In this document: piece by piece, positions 1 to 7,645 of the stretch
Numbering within the stretch: the first letter of the stretch is position 1
Layout: every line of letters starts with the position of its first letter
Source of the DNA: a virus
Length of the DNA: 64,000 bases
IMG/VR virus record: IMGVR_UViG_3300031673_000019
Coordinates: 1 to 64,000 of that record
Reading direction: 5' to 3' (one strand)
Notes under the pieces: model-generated
The model's input: only the letters and a program-made list of their open reading frames with translations
Told to the model about the DNA's origin: nothing
Databases searched by the model: none
Translations under genes and position numbers: made by a program

Positions 1-137
1 CGACGAGGGCCAAGGGTCAGGGGCCCACGAACCACAAGGTCATCTCGGTGGTGTTCGAGGGCTACGAGGATGTCTACAACCTCGATGTTGCCGAGTATCA
101 TAACTTTGCGATCACGGGCGGCGTTTTTGTCCATAAT
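1..137 (+). other. C-terminal segment of an intein inside the portal protein
   Basis: The frame reads N-H-K-V-I-S-V-V, then G-Y-E-D-V-Y-N-L-D-V, then Y-H-N-F-A and ends V-F-V-H-N before Ser. These correspond to intein splicing blocks F and G: a DVYNL strand, the HNF motif and the terminal His-Asn followed by a nucleophile (Ser) as the first C-extein residue. All visible C-terminal catalytic residues (His134-region codon, Asn 135-137, Ser 138-140) are intact, so splicing looks possible. Whether a homing endonuclease domain is present cannot be seen, because the N-terminal part lies upstream of the window. Confidence 0.9.
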
Positions 138-1082
138 TCCGGCAAGTTGGACCTAAAATTCAACCCGCTGTCGCAGGACGAAGATTTTTTTGTGCCCGTA
201 AGAAAGGGAGTCCAGCAAACCAAAATTGAGGTTGTTGGAAGTCCTGCATGGCAGCACATGGAGGATGTGGAGTATTTCAAGGACAAGCTGTTTGCTGCCT
301 TGAAGATCCCGAAGGTGTACTTGGGGGCGGAGGCGCCGCGCGCTAAGGGCTCGCTATCGCAGCAAGATGTGCGATTTGCCCGAAGTGTCCTTCGTTTGCA
401 GCGAGAACTGAGGAATGGGCTGAAGAAGATAGCTCGTGTGCACTTGGCGGCACTTGGGATTGATCCTTCGCGGGTGGAGTACGAGATCTACATGACGCCG
501 CCGTCGTCGATCTTCGAGCTAGCGCAGCTCGAAGTAAGGAACGCGAAGGCGGACTTTGCTGGCCGGATGAACCAGTTCGTGTCCATGCATTGGATATTAC
601 AGAAGGTATTCGGGATGTCGGATACCGAGATCGAATACATCATCAAGCAGCGCCACGAGGAGCAGCTGGCGGACGCGGAGGTTCAGGCCAAGGCTATGGG
701 CCTCCAGCTCGACACCCAAGGCAAGGCCCAGATGCAGCAGGCCGCGGTGCAGGGTCAGCTCCAGCTCCAGCAGCAGGCACAGGCAGCCCAGCTCCAGCCG
801 CCGCAGGCCGCGGGCGGCAAGCAGGAAGGCGCAGCGTCGGACGACCTGCGCAAACACTTGCGTGACTCGAATGCAATGTCCCAGATATGGCCGTTAATGA
901 GACAGCCGGGTCGATATAAGTCGATTACGGAGCAGGAATTGTTTAGCGGCAATCGGGAGCACGAGAAGAAGATGGAGGAGCAGCTTGAGCAGCTGATGGA
1001 GGGCAATACTGGTTTAGGTAAGAAGCTCAACGAGTTACGAGAACTCATGAGTGATTTGAAAATGACGATGCCGAGGCACTGA
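1..1082 (+). CDS. Portal protein (T4 gp20-like), C-terminal part, interrupted by an intein
   Basis: The reading frame is open from the left edge, so the 5' end lies outside the window. The first 45 codons are the tail of an intein. The extein resumes at the Ser codon at 138-140 and continues for 314 residues. The extein has the layout of the T4 gp20 portal family: an acidic EDFFVPV segment like the gp20 MLEDFWLPRR region, then VEYFKDKLFAALKIPKVYLG and an RFAR-x-V-LRLQRELRNGL helix. The portal dodecamer sits at the unique capsid vertex and carries DNA during packaging and ejection. The C-terminus has a Gln/Ala-rich tract (about 705-800) and a charged helical end. The family call rests on motif recognition, since only the C-terminal half is visible. 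Confidence 0.85.
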   Translation, partial: TRAKGQGPTNHKVISVVFEGYEDVYNLDVAEYHNFAITGGVFVHNSGKLDLKFNPLSQDEDFFVPVRKGVQQTKIEVVGSPAWQHMEDVEYFKDKLFAALKIPKVYLGAEAPRAKGSLSQQDVRFARSVLRLQRELRNGLKKIARVHLAALGIDPSRVEYEIYMTPPSSIFELAQLEVRNAKADFAGRMNQFVSMHWILQKVFGMSDTEIEYIIKQRHEEQLADAEVQAKAMGLQLDTQGKAQMQQAAVQGQLQLQQQAQAAQLQPPQAAGGKQEGAASDDLRKHLRDSNAMSQIWPLMRQPGRYKSITEQELFSGNREHEKKMEEQLEQLMEGNTGLGKKLNELRELMSDLKMTMPRH

Positions 1083-1143
1083 TATCTGATCAGAGTCGCT
1101 TGACACTGATCCGTATATCTACCTAGTATCGCCCGAACAAAGG

Positions 1144-2145
1144 TTGGCCAAGCTCGTGGCAGGAAATCTTATCAATATCGACGGCCGGGCAGTCCCGGTC
1201 GAAGTGATTCAGCGTCTCGTCGAAGGATCTGTGGAGCAGTTCACGTCTCTTCTTGACGAGGCGGTGGAAAGTCACGCCGGCAACCTTGGGTTGGTGGAAG
1301 GCGAGACGGCCGGACGTCTCGCGACCTTTGACGACCGGGTCATCGTGGGAACGTCGGCAGGCCGGTACTTCGAGGTTCCCTTCAAGGTCGAGGGTGATGG
1401 CTTCAGCTTTGGCGAAGCGAAAGACCTGGACGTTCCTGTCGTGGAGGATGTGGCTGATCTGAGCAACGTCCGCAGCTACACGATGAGCGTCGTCGACTCG
1501 ATCTTGTCCGAGGGCGTCGAGCAGGCAGCAACCAAGCTTCTGGGACTCACGGCATTGCACGAGCGATACGCTCGTTCGAAGCGCGACTATGTCTCGGAAG
1601 TGGCGGCGGCGATTGCCGGCGAGCGCCCTTGGCGTCAAGTCTACCATGAGCAACGTGCCGATATTTATCGGCACGTTGTGGATCAGATCGAAGGGATTCG
1701 AGAGTCTCAGCTGGAGGCGAAGTATGCGCCTTTGTATGAGACGGACGATATTCCTGAGGAGAGGTTCGAGGACTTTCGCGAGTCGGCCGAGTCTGATCTG
1801 TCCTTGCTAGCGCACCGACTTGAGTCGGTACACCACGATGTAGAGACGGCCTATTTTCCGTTTCGTGAGTCCATTGACTTGGACGCGTTGGACGAGGATG
1901 AGGACGTCGTCGGTCACTTCTGCTTTTTTGCGGAAGATTTGATGGAAGACCTGCAGGAGCTTCGGCAGCTAGTCGCTGAGGCGATGCAGCATGAGCAGTG
2001 CGTCATGTGCCTTGGTCAGATCTATGACTCCATCGCGGAGTCGTTGGCCGACTACGAAATCGCGGGGGCCTTCGTCGAACGGATGGTGAACGCCTCCGAA
2101 GGCAGCGCAAAGTCTGAGGCCCCGTACACAGGAGACGTTCGATGA
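1144..2145 (+). CDS. Unknown acidic protein of the head gene cluster
   Basis: A 333-residue acidic protein lies between portal and the poly-Asp protein. No family was recognised. The N-terminus (LVAGNLINIDGRAVPVEVI) is mixed, and residues 180 onward look helical and rich in Glu and Asp, including a DALDEDEDVV stretch. Three Cys residues (CFF, CVMC) lie near residues 260-285 but do not make an obvious metal site. The start is uncertain: TTG at 1144 directly abuts an AAAGG sequence, while GTG at 1156 lies about 12 bases after it. The gene overlaps the next start by ATGA (2142-2145), so the two are probably translationally coupled. Position suggests a prohead core or internal head role, which is inference. 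Confidence 0.7.
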   Translation: MAKLVAGNLINIDGRAVPVEVIQRLVEGSVEQFTSLLDEAVESHAGNLGLVEGETAGRLATFDDRVIVGTSAGRYFEVPFKVEGDGFSFGEAKDLDVPVVEDVADLSNVRSYTMSVVDSILSEGVEQAATKLLGLTALHERYARSKRDYVSEVAAAIAGERPWRQVYHEQRADIYRHVVDQIEGIRESQLEAKYAPLYETDDIPEERFEDFRESAESDLSLLAHRLESVHHDVETAYFPFRESIDLDALDEDEDVVGHFCFFAEDLMEDLQELRQLVAEAMQHEQCVMCLGQIYDSIAESLADYEIAGAFVERMVNASEGSAKSEAPYTGDVR

Positions 2146-3392
2146 TCCACAGGTATCCACGTATTTTGACCACCATGGAAGAGGACTTCCGTGCGATTGG
2201 TCTATTGCCAGCGCAGGAGCTGCACGAGGTAGATTCGCCGCAGAATCCCCGTGACATTCCTTCCCCCGACCCGAGCACCCTCGGTGGCAACATCGACGAC
2301 AGCGAAAGCTCCGTCGAAAAGCGCGCTCGTCACAGCACGGGCAAGCAGCCCCGCCCGAAGCTCGGCCCTGACGCCCGCGACGATCATGACGACCCGGAAG
2401 ACGCGGGCGGAAACATGAAGAAGGGCAAGAACGCCGGCACCTATAACAAGGCGCCGAACTATCGCGAGTCGCGCGAGCGTCGCGTCGGCCGTGAGTATCG
2501 CGAGGCCGAGGAAGGCAACCCGCGCGCGAATATCGACGACGGCTACAAGATGCTCAAGAAGCGCATCTTGGAGAAGCCGTCCAAGGGTATTCACTACGAC
2601 GACGGCAAGGAGCCAGATGAGGCCGAGGGCCTGACGCCCGTCGGTACACATCTGCACATGAAAAAGAACACGGGCAAGGCCTACGAGTCTGCCTCGATGT
2701 CTCGTGCGCAGCAGCTGGTGCAGGAGGTCGACGACCTGCTGGCCGGTTCGGCGATGGACGAAGAGCTTGGTGAGCTGGAGCGCGGCTTTGCCCTGCTGGG
2801 CGAGAACGCGGTGCTCTTGGCCGACCGTCTGCTGCAGATCTCGGAGCACTTCGAGGTCGAGGAGCAGTACGCCGCGCTTGAGGCACTTGCCGACTACGCG
2901 CTGGAAGCCCTTGAGATTCTTGAGATGAAGGTCTCGTTCGAAAAGGACAAGGCCAAGTCGATCAAGAACGGCTCGTATCACTACGAGGACGAAGACGAAG
3001 AGGGCATCGCCGTCGAAGACATCCGTGATGCCTTCAGCGCAATGACGCTGCAGCTCATGGATTCCGTCGAAGTCTACGACGCCACTTTGGCCGAGATGGC
3101 CAAGGGTGACGACGACGATGATGACGATGATGACGACGATGACGACGACGATGATGACAAAGAGGAGATGCGGACCATCGATGCGCTCAGGAAGGGCAAG
3201 ACGCCTTCCGACCGCACGATGAAGAAGTCCGTAGCCGATCTGACTCGTTACGGCCGCGCCCAACAGCCCCCCTCGGTTGCAAAGGCGACTGTCAGGGGCG
3301 TCGCGAAGAAGAAGGCAGCCAACGAGAGCGTGAGCGATCGGCTGAACCGCCTCCGCGAGCATCGCTCCAGGTACGACGGCCGCCCTATCTGA
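2142..3392 (+). CDS. Unknown head-cluster protein with a 17-residue poly-aspartate tract
   Basis: This 416-residue protein starts in an ATGA overlap with the previous gene. The first 180 residues are low-complexity, charged and rich in Asp, Arg and Lys, and look disordered. Residues about 185-330 form a helical region (LVQEVDDLLAG, LLGENAVLLADRLLQISEHFEVEEQ, ALEALEILEM). A run of 17 Asp follows, then a basic C-terminus rich in Arg and Lys. The family was not recognised. Its place between portal and protease matches where T4 carries small prohead core proteins (gp67, gp68), so a core or internal protein is plausible but unproven. The acid tract next to a basic tail is unusual. Confidence 0.7.
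   Translation: MIHRYPRILTTMEEDFRAIGLLPAQELHEVDSPQNPRDIPSPDPSTLGGNIDDSESSVEKRARHSTGKQPRPKLGPDARDDHDDPEDAGGNMKKGKNAGTYNKAPNYRESRERRVGREYREAEEGNPRANIDDGYKMLKKRILEKPSKGIHYDDGKEPDEAEGLTPVGTHLHMKKNTGKAYESASMSRAQQLVQEVDDLLAGSAMDEELGELERGFALLGENAVLLADRLLQISEHFEVEEQYAALEALADYALEALEILEMKVSFEKDKAKSIKNGSYHYEDEDEEGIAVEDIRDAFSAMTLQLMDSVEVYDATLAEMAKGDDDDDDDDDDDDDDDDDKEEMRTIDALRKGKTPSDRTMKKSVADLTRYGRAQQPPSVAKATVRGVAKKKAANESVSDRLNRLREHRSRYDGRPI
3108..3158 (+). repeat. GAY trinucleotide repeat encoding 17 consecutive Asp
   Basis: Seventeen uninterrupted GAC/GAT codons lie near the C-terminus of the 2142-3392 gene. The codons are mixed rather than a pure repeat, which would limit slippage and suggests that the amino-acid tract itself is maintained. 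Confidence 0.95.
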
Positions 3393-3393
3393 G

Positions 3394-3416
3394 CCTCAGC
3401 CGGCTCACGGTTGAGG
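3394..3416 (+). other. Intergenic hairpin after the poly-Asp gene (gap 3393-3621)
   Basis: CCTCAGCCG (3394-3402) can pair with CGGTTGAGG (3408-3416) across a 5-base loop, with one G-U pair. No T-run follows, so it is not a classical terminator; it may be an RNA processing or mRNA-stability element. The remainder of the 229-base gap up to 3621 shows no convincing gene or promoter. Confidence 0.5.
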
Positions 3417-3621
3417 AACCACGAGGGCGACGAACAGCCTACTCATCGGGTCGCAAGGAACTGATCGGAATCGAACCACGTGATGGCTTTGGAAAATCAA
3501 CACTTCTTCCAAAACGGCGCAAGAAAAAGCCGGAATGGAGCACGGAGTATGATGTCGAGCCATTTGCGTCACAGATTGCCCGAACCGACTTGCGCGGCGA
3601 TTTTCGATGGAGCCGTAAGTA

Positions 3622-5232
3622 ATGTCCGGGAATAAACAACTTCTAGTCGACACGATGTCCTTTAGGTGCACGCGCCTAGAGGAAAGCGCGGCGGGTCCCG
3701 GCAAGTACATTGCTCGCGGTGAATTCGCCAGGGCTGATCGAGCCACTGAGAACAAGCGTCTGTACACGCACCGTCTTTGGGAGCGTGAGCTTACGCGGCT
3801 CAATCGGCAGCTCGAAGAGAACAAGGTGTACGGCGAGCTGGATCACCCGATGGACGGGCGCACTCAGCTCAAGCGGGTCTCTCACATCGTGACGGATCTG
3901 AGGCTAGAGGGCGAAGTCGTGGTTGGCACGGCGCACATCTTGGATACCGACTCGGGGCGCAACCTGAAGGCGATCCTAGATGCGGGCGGCGCGGTAGGCG
4001 TGTCGTCGCGCGGCTTTGGCACGACGAAGCCAAACATGAAGGGTGAAGACGTCGTTCAGGACGATTACAAGCTGATGACGTTTGACTTTGTCGCTGAGCC
4101 CGCTCAGCAGACAGCATACCCGGTAGTCTCCGTGGAAGATCGGGACACTGGACCGGCTGAGAATCGTCTCGATTCACAGCCACAGGAGGCAGCTATGGGT
4201 GGGAGCACGAGCTGGAAAGAGTTCAGGGCTCAAAACCCAGAGCTTGCTGAGAGCTTTTGGGATGATGCGGAGCGCGAGTGGGAATTGAAGGCGGCGGACA
4301 TCTGGGCAAAGAAGATTACCGCTGCCAAGCAGGAGACTGCTGACAACCTTCGCGCTGAGTTCGCAGAGAAGCTTGAGGCGGCGCTGGGAACGACGAAGCG
4401 AGAGATTGAGGAGTCTGTCCGTGAGCAGCTCATGGCAGATCCGTCTGTTGCCGGCGCGAAGGCAGCTCTCGACGAGGTCAGGCGAGTTCTGCGTCCTCAT
4501 GTGATTCCTGAGGACGTGGAGTCGGTTGTTCGCGAGCGAGAGGAGATCATCGAGGAGCTGGAGAGCCGGCTTGCCGACAAAGATCTGCAGATGGCGAACC
4601 TTGCGCGCGAGAACGAGCAGCTTGCTGGCATTGCGCGTGAGGCTGGGTATCGATTCCACATGGAGCAGCAGCTCCATGGTGTTCCAGATGCCTCGTTCGT
4701 ACGTGAGCTGATGGGCGACGTTCGTCGCTTTGGATCTATCAAGGAGATGGATCAGACGCTTGCGTCAATCGTGGAGGATGTCGAGGCGAAGCTTGCTGAG
4801 GAAACGAAGCGGGATTCGGAAATCGAAAGCCTTCGCGAAGAGGTGGGTCGTCAACGAGTGGCGACGGAGAAGGCTCTGGAGGCCGCGAAGCATCTGGCTG
4901 CACAGGTTTACCTGGAACAGAGGCTTGCGAACCATCCTGAGGCCGGCCTCGTGCGTTCTCTGATGGAGAACCGCCGCCCGGAGAGCAAGGAAGAGGTCGA
5001 TCGGATTCTGTCGGATACCCGTAGGGCTCCGATGGTGCAAGAGGACATTGAGGCGGCCCGCGCCCGTGTTCGCGGCATTCTTGGAAGCTCGACCAGGGAG
5101 TACCTGGAAGAGAACGAGATTCCTCGAAATGGTAATGGCAGGGCAGCACAGGATTACAACGGGCTCGGAGCGAACCTCGGAGATATCCGTGCCCTTGCGG
5201 GGATGCCTGATGGCGGCGCCCAAAATAACTGA
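3622..5232 (+). CDS. Prohead protease fused to a coiled-coil scaffold domain (gp21/gp22-like)
   Basis: Residues 1-175 have the fold pattern of S80 prohead proteases (T4 gp21). GELDHP places a likely catalytic His at residue 75, and GVSSRG places the likely catalytic Ser at 128 or 129, followed by a DFVAEPA segment. Residues 192-536 are a different, highly charged helical and coiled-coil region with many Glu-Arg-Lys heptads, as in prohead core scaffold proteins. The protease cleaves scaffold and capsid precursors during head maturation. In T4 the two activities are separate genes; here they are in one 536-residue frame, and the scaffold part also has its own internal start at 4195. The capsid gene follows 20 bases downstream. 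Confidence 0.88.
   Translation: MSGNKQLLVDTMSFRCTRLEESAAGPGKYIARGEFARADRATENKRLYTHRLWERELTRLNRQLEENKVYGELDHPMDGRTQLKRVSHIVTDLRLEGEVVVGTAHILDTDSGRNLKAILDAGGAVGVSSRGFGTTKPNMKGEDVVQDDYKLMTFDFVAEPAQQTAYPVVSVEDRDTGPAENRLDSQPQEAAMGGSTSWKEFRAQNPELAESFWDDAEREWELKAADIWAKKITAAKQETADNLRAEFAEKLEAALGTTKREIEESVREQLMADPSVAGAKAALDEVRRVLRPHVIPEDVESVVREREEIIEELESRLADKDLQMANLARENEQLAGIAREAGYRFHMEQQLHGVPDASFVRELMGDVRRFGSIKEMDQTLASIVEDVEAKLAEETKRDSEIESLREEVGRQRVATEKALEAAKHLAAQVYLEQRLANHPEAGLVRSLMENRRPESKEEVDRILSDTRRAPMVQEDIEAARARVRGILGSSTREYLEENEIPRNGNGRAAQDYNGLGANLGDIRALAGMPDGGAQNN
4184..4189 (+). promoter_or_regulatory. Internal Shine-Dalgarno site for the nested scaffold gene
   Basis: A perfect AGGAGG lies in frame inside the protease-scaffold gene, five bases before an in-frame ATG at 4195. 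The site sits exactly at the junction between the protease and scaffold regions. Confidence 0.8.
4195..5232 (+). CDS. Nested scaffold protein, internal in-frame start of the protease-scaffold gene
   Basis: ATG at 4195 (codon 192 of the long frame) has a consensus ribosome site at ideal distance and would yield a 345-residue scaffold beginning MGGSTSWKEF. Its sequence is nearly all charged helix with predicted coiled coils (residues about 110-200 and 205-300 of the short form), as expected for a prohead core. Nested scaffold genes inside or fused to proteases are established in other tailed phages (lambda C/Nu3). The long form would supply a few protease-bearing copies and the short form the bulk core. 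Expression of the short product is inferred from the ribosome site and the domain boundary. Confidence 0.75.
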   Translation: MGGSTSWKEFRAQNPELAESFWDDAEREWELKAADIWAKKITAAKQETADNLRAEFAEKLEAALGTTKREIEESVREQLMADPSVAGAKAALDEVRRVLRPHVIPEDVESVVREREEIIEELESRLADKDLQMANLARENEQLAGIAREAGYRFHMEQQLHGVPDASFVRELMGDVRRFGSIKEMDQTLASIVEDVEAKLAEETKRDSEIESLREEVGRQRVATEKALEAAKHLAAQVYLEQRLANHPEAGLVRSLMENRRPESKEEVDRILSDTRRAPMVQEDIEAARARVRGILGSSTREYLEENEIPRNGNGRAAQDYNGLGANLGDIRALAGMPDGGAQNN

Positions 5233-5252
5233 AGGACACGGAGGCTAAGAAG

Positions 5253-6731
5253 ATGGAAGCGCGACAGCTAATGCTGACCGAGAACCGTAGGTCGATCGCC
5301 GACAAGGGCTTTATCCAGGGCCTGATTGGCAAGTGGGGCGAGCTGCTGGAAGGGATTGAGAATCCCTATACCCGCGGTGTCACTGCGATGCTCATGGAGA
5401 ATGAGTCGCAGTGGCTTCAGGGCCTGGAGGAGGAGACCAAGACGATCAACGTTGGTTCCTTCACCAAGTTCATCTTCCCGGTCTTGCGCCGGGTGTTCCC
5501 GAACTTGATCGCCAATGAGATCGTGTCGGTTCAGCCGATGACGGCTCCCGTTGGCGCGGTGTTCTTCTTCGATTACAAGTATGGGTCGAACAAGGGCGCG
5601 ACGCAGGCGGGCGCGATCTTCCCCCGCGACTTCGATCGCGACTACTCGTCTGAGTTCGTGAACAACGAGCAGCTCACAGCTGGCGATGGCACGAACTTCG
5701 GCGGCGCTGGCGCAGCGCTCAACGCTGTTCTTGCGTGGACCCCGGTCCGCCCGCTGAACGCGTCGCTGGGCTTCTCCGTGTCGATCGTCGAGGTCGATTC
5801 GGCGGGTGCTGATGCGCAGACGGCGACGGACAATGGCACCGGTGGCTTCACGGGTGACACGACTGCGGGCGCCATCAACTATGGCTCGGGCGCGGTCACC
5901 GCGTTCAAGTTCACGGCAGCTCCTGCCGCGGACAGCACCGTGGTGGCGCGGTACTACTACGATGGCGAGCTGAACACGAAGATCCCCCAGGTGAACCTGG
6001 ACATCACGCGTCAGCCGATCGAGGCAGTGCCGCGTCGTCTGAAGGCGCTCTGGTCGTCTGAGGCAGCGGAAGACCTTCGGGCCTTCCACGGTCTGGACGC
6101 CGAGACCGAGCTGGTCTCGGGTATCGCCCAGGAAATCGCGCTCGAAATCGACCGCGAAATCATCAACGATCTGTTCGTGACGTCGGCCTCGGGTCGTACG
6201 GACACGTTCAGCTTCTCGCCTCCTGCTGGTATCAGTGAAATCGATCACCTGCGATCGATGATCACGACGGTCAGCAAGATCTCGAACTTCATCCACAAGG
6301 ACACGCTGCGTGCTCCGGCGAACTTCCTCGTCACCTCTCCTGAGGTGTCGGCGAGGATCGCGCAGCTGACCACGCATGGCGACTTCCGTCCGCTGTGGGT
6401 GTCTGGCGGTGCGTCGCCCTACGGTCCGGCTGATATGCCGCGTCCTTTGACGCAGCACGGTCAGTTCGGCATCTACAAGGTCGGCACCCTCATGAACAAG
6501 TGGGTGGTCTATGAGGATCCGTTCTTCGATTCCGACAAGATGCTTGTTGGTCTCAAGGGCGCGAGCTTCCTGGACGCCGGCTATGTATGGGCTCCGTACA
6601 TCCCGTTGCAGGTCACTCCCACGTTCCTCGACCCGGCAGACTTCTCCTTCAGGAAAGGTCTGCGTACGAGGTACGGCAAGAAGGTCCTTCGTAGTGAATA
6701 CTACGGACGGATCACGTTCACTGGTCTGTAA
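5253..6731 (+). CDS. Major capsid protein (T4 gp23-like)
   Basis: The 492-residue product follows the protease-scaffold gene after a GGAGG-type ribosome site. It has the gp23-type order: an N-terminal helical region with ENRRSIADKGFIQGLIGKW, then FTKFIFPVLRRVFPNLIANEIVSVQPM, FFFDYKYGS and a C-terminal region ending in LRTRYGKKVLRSEYYGRI. The protein forms the HK97-fold hexamers of the shell. Candidate [LI]-x-E prohead cleavage sites are present in the N-terminal 70 residues (for example LMLTE and LMEN), consistent with processing by the upstream protease, although the actual site is not determined. A strong terminator follows, as expected for a very highly expressed gene. Confidence 0.92.
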   Translation: MEARQLMLTENRRSIADKGFIQGLIGKWGELLEGIENPYTRGVTAMLMENESQWLQGLEEETKTINVGSFTKFIFPVLRRVFPNLIANEIVSVQPMTAPVGAVFFFDYKYGSNKGATQAGAIFPRDFDRDYSSEFVNNEQLTAGDGTNFGGAGAALNAVLAWTPVRPLNASLGFSVSIVEVDSAGADAQTATDNGTGGFTGDTTAGAINYGSGAVTAFKFTAAPAADSTVVARYYYDGELNTKIPQVNLDITRQPIEAVPRRLKALWSSEAAEDLRAFHGLDAETELVSGIAQEIALEIDREIINDLFVTSASGRTDTFSFSPPAGISEIDHLRSMITTVSKISNFIHKDTLRAPANFLVTSPEVSARIAQLTTHGDFRPLWVSGGASPYGPADMPRPLTQHGQFGIYKVGTLMNKWVVYEDPFFDSDKMLVGLKGASFLDAGYVWAPYIPLQVTPTFLDPADFSFRKGLRTRYGKKVLRSEYYGRITFTGL

Positions 6732-6765
6732 GATCTTGTGATTCAATATCCCAGCAATGGGATCT

Positions 6766-6802
6766 AAAAGGGGCGGGCCTGAACAGGTCCGCCCCTTTTT
6801 CG
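6766..6802 (+). terminator. Rho-independent terminator after the capsid gene
   Basis: AAAAGGGGCGGGCCT pairs with AGGTCCGCCCCTTTTT across a GAAC loop with one G-U pair, followed by a T-run. It ends the capsid transcript. The rest of the 229-base gap to 6960 shows no gene and no clear promoter, although one must lie in or before it. Confidence 0.92.
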
Positions 6803-6960
6803 TGAAGGACTGGGAGGCGAAAAAGGGCGGAAGAGTAGATTCGTCTCGCCGCGATGAGCGACTGTTTGTGATCGCGCGGCAGGCGTGATCTGGAGCAGCC
6901 GTGGCGTGTGGTATTGTTCTCTGACTGATCTGCCCTGACGGGCCTTGATGATGAGGACTC

Positions 6961-7248
6961 ATGCTACGACTTTTAGGCGGTTGTGATGAGAGTGCGGTTG
7001 ATGTAGTAGGCGGGGGCGTTGAGGTGGGGATGAGGGAGCCTGTGCTGCGCGGGCTGTATGTTTTGGCGGACATCGAGGAGCTAGCGGATGTGATGATGTC
7101 GCTCGTGGACGAGGTTCGTGATAGAACTATGCAGATCCGCGGGCGAATGGACGCGATGGATCGTAACGCAGCACGAGCAACACCCCGCCGGGCGCTGGGT
7201 CAACACGAGGGAATTAGACATGGCGAAGAGCTATCGCAAGGCAGATAA
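6961..7248 (+). CDS. Small unknown protein after the capsid terminator
   Basis: A 95-residue frame starts with ATG four bases after a GAGG site. Residues 1-60 are acidic and hydrophobic with a helical stretch (LYVLADIEELADVMMSLVDEV); the last 30 residues become Arg-rich and overlap the next start by 29 bases in another frame. No family was recognised. It might be a small head or neck accessory protein. The ribosome site supports it, while the long overlap makes the C-terminal end less certain. Confidence 0.5.
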   Translation: MLRLLGGCDESAVDVVGGGVEVGMREPVLRGLYVLADIEELADVMMSLVDEVRDRTMQIRGRMDAMDRNAARATPRRALGQHEGIRHGEELSQGR

Positions 7249-7645
7249 TTGTGGGCCCGTTCCTTACCCGTCCGACCCGGAGAAGATGCTTCAAGAGGGC
7301 GAGACGGTAACGGGGGACGAGTGGGAGCCGCTTGTTGCGCTTGGCTTCGTCGTGGCTGTAGAGGATGGCTCCGAAACTGTGGAGGAGCCGAAGACAGAGC
7401 CTGAGCCCGAGTCGAAGTCCGAGCCTGAGTCGACGCCTGAGCCTGAGGCTCCCGAGGCTGAAGCTGCCCCTGTCTCGGAGGACGTGTCCGATCCGAAGCA
7501 AGGCGAGGAGGTAAGCGACGATGGCATGCGAGAGGCTGATGAGCGAAGCGGAGCTGAAGGAGTGGATACTCCGACGGCTGGGGAGCCCGGTGGCGAGGGT
7601 GTGTCTGGACGAGCTACAGCTCGACGACGCAGTCGACGAAGCTAA
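7220..7645 (+). CDS. Acidic Pro-Glu-rich protein with a small N-terminal domain
   Basis: ATG at 7220 follows a GAGGG site and gives 141 residues. The first 50 residues (GPVPYPSDPEKMLQEGE, GDEWEPLVALGFVVAVEDG) look like a short beta domain. Then comes a Pro-Glu-Ser repeat region (EPEPESKSEPESTPEPEAP) and a short Arg-rich end. Similar small proteins with acidic tails sit next to capsid genes in many phages, but no family is claimed. The last 125 bases overlap the next gene in a different frame; the ribosome site of the next gene (GAGGAGG) lies within this frame, so the overlap seems real. Confidence 0.6.
   Translation: MAKSYRKADNCGPVPYPSDPEKMLQEGETVTGDEWEPLVALGFVVAVEDGSETVEEPKTEPEPESKSEPESTPEPEAPEAEAAPVSEDVSDPKQGEEVSDDGMREADERSGAEGVDTPTAGEPGGEGVSGRATARRRSRRS

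Noticed and set aside
2202-3362. Long open frame of 386 codons on the minus strand
   Set aside because: It lies antisense to the poly-Asp gene, is rich in Val and Leu complementary to Asp and Glu codons, and has no ribosome site or homology; a shadow frame.
3468-3490. A tRNA-like T-loop (GGTTCGATTCC on the minus strand)
   Set aside because: The flanking arms do not pair as a T-stem, and no acceptor stem or anticodon arm could be found around it.
5268-7073. Long open frame of 601 codons on the minus strand
   Set aside because: Antisense to the capsid gene with Arg-rich, low-complexity sequence; runs through the terminator; no ribosome site.
7505-7645. Programmed frameshift between the acidic protein and the connector
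   Set aside because: No slippery heptamer was found in the overlap, and the connector has its own strong ribosome site.
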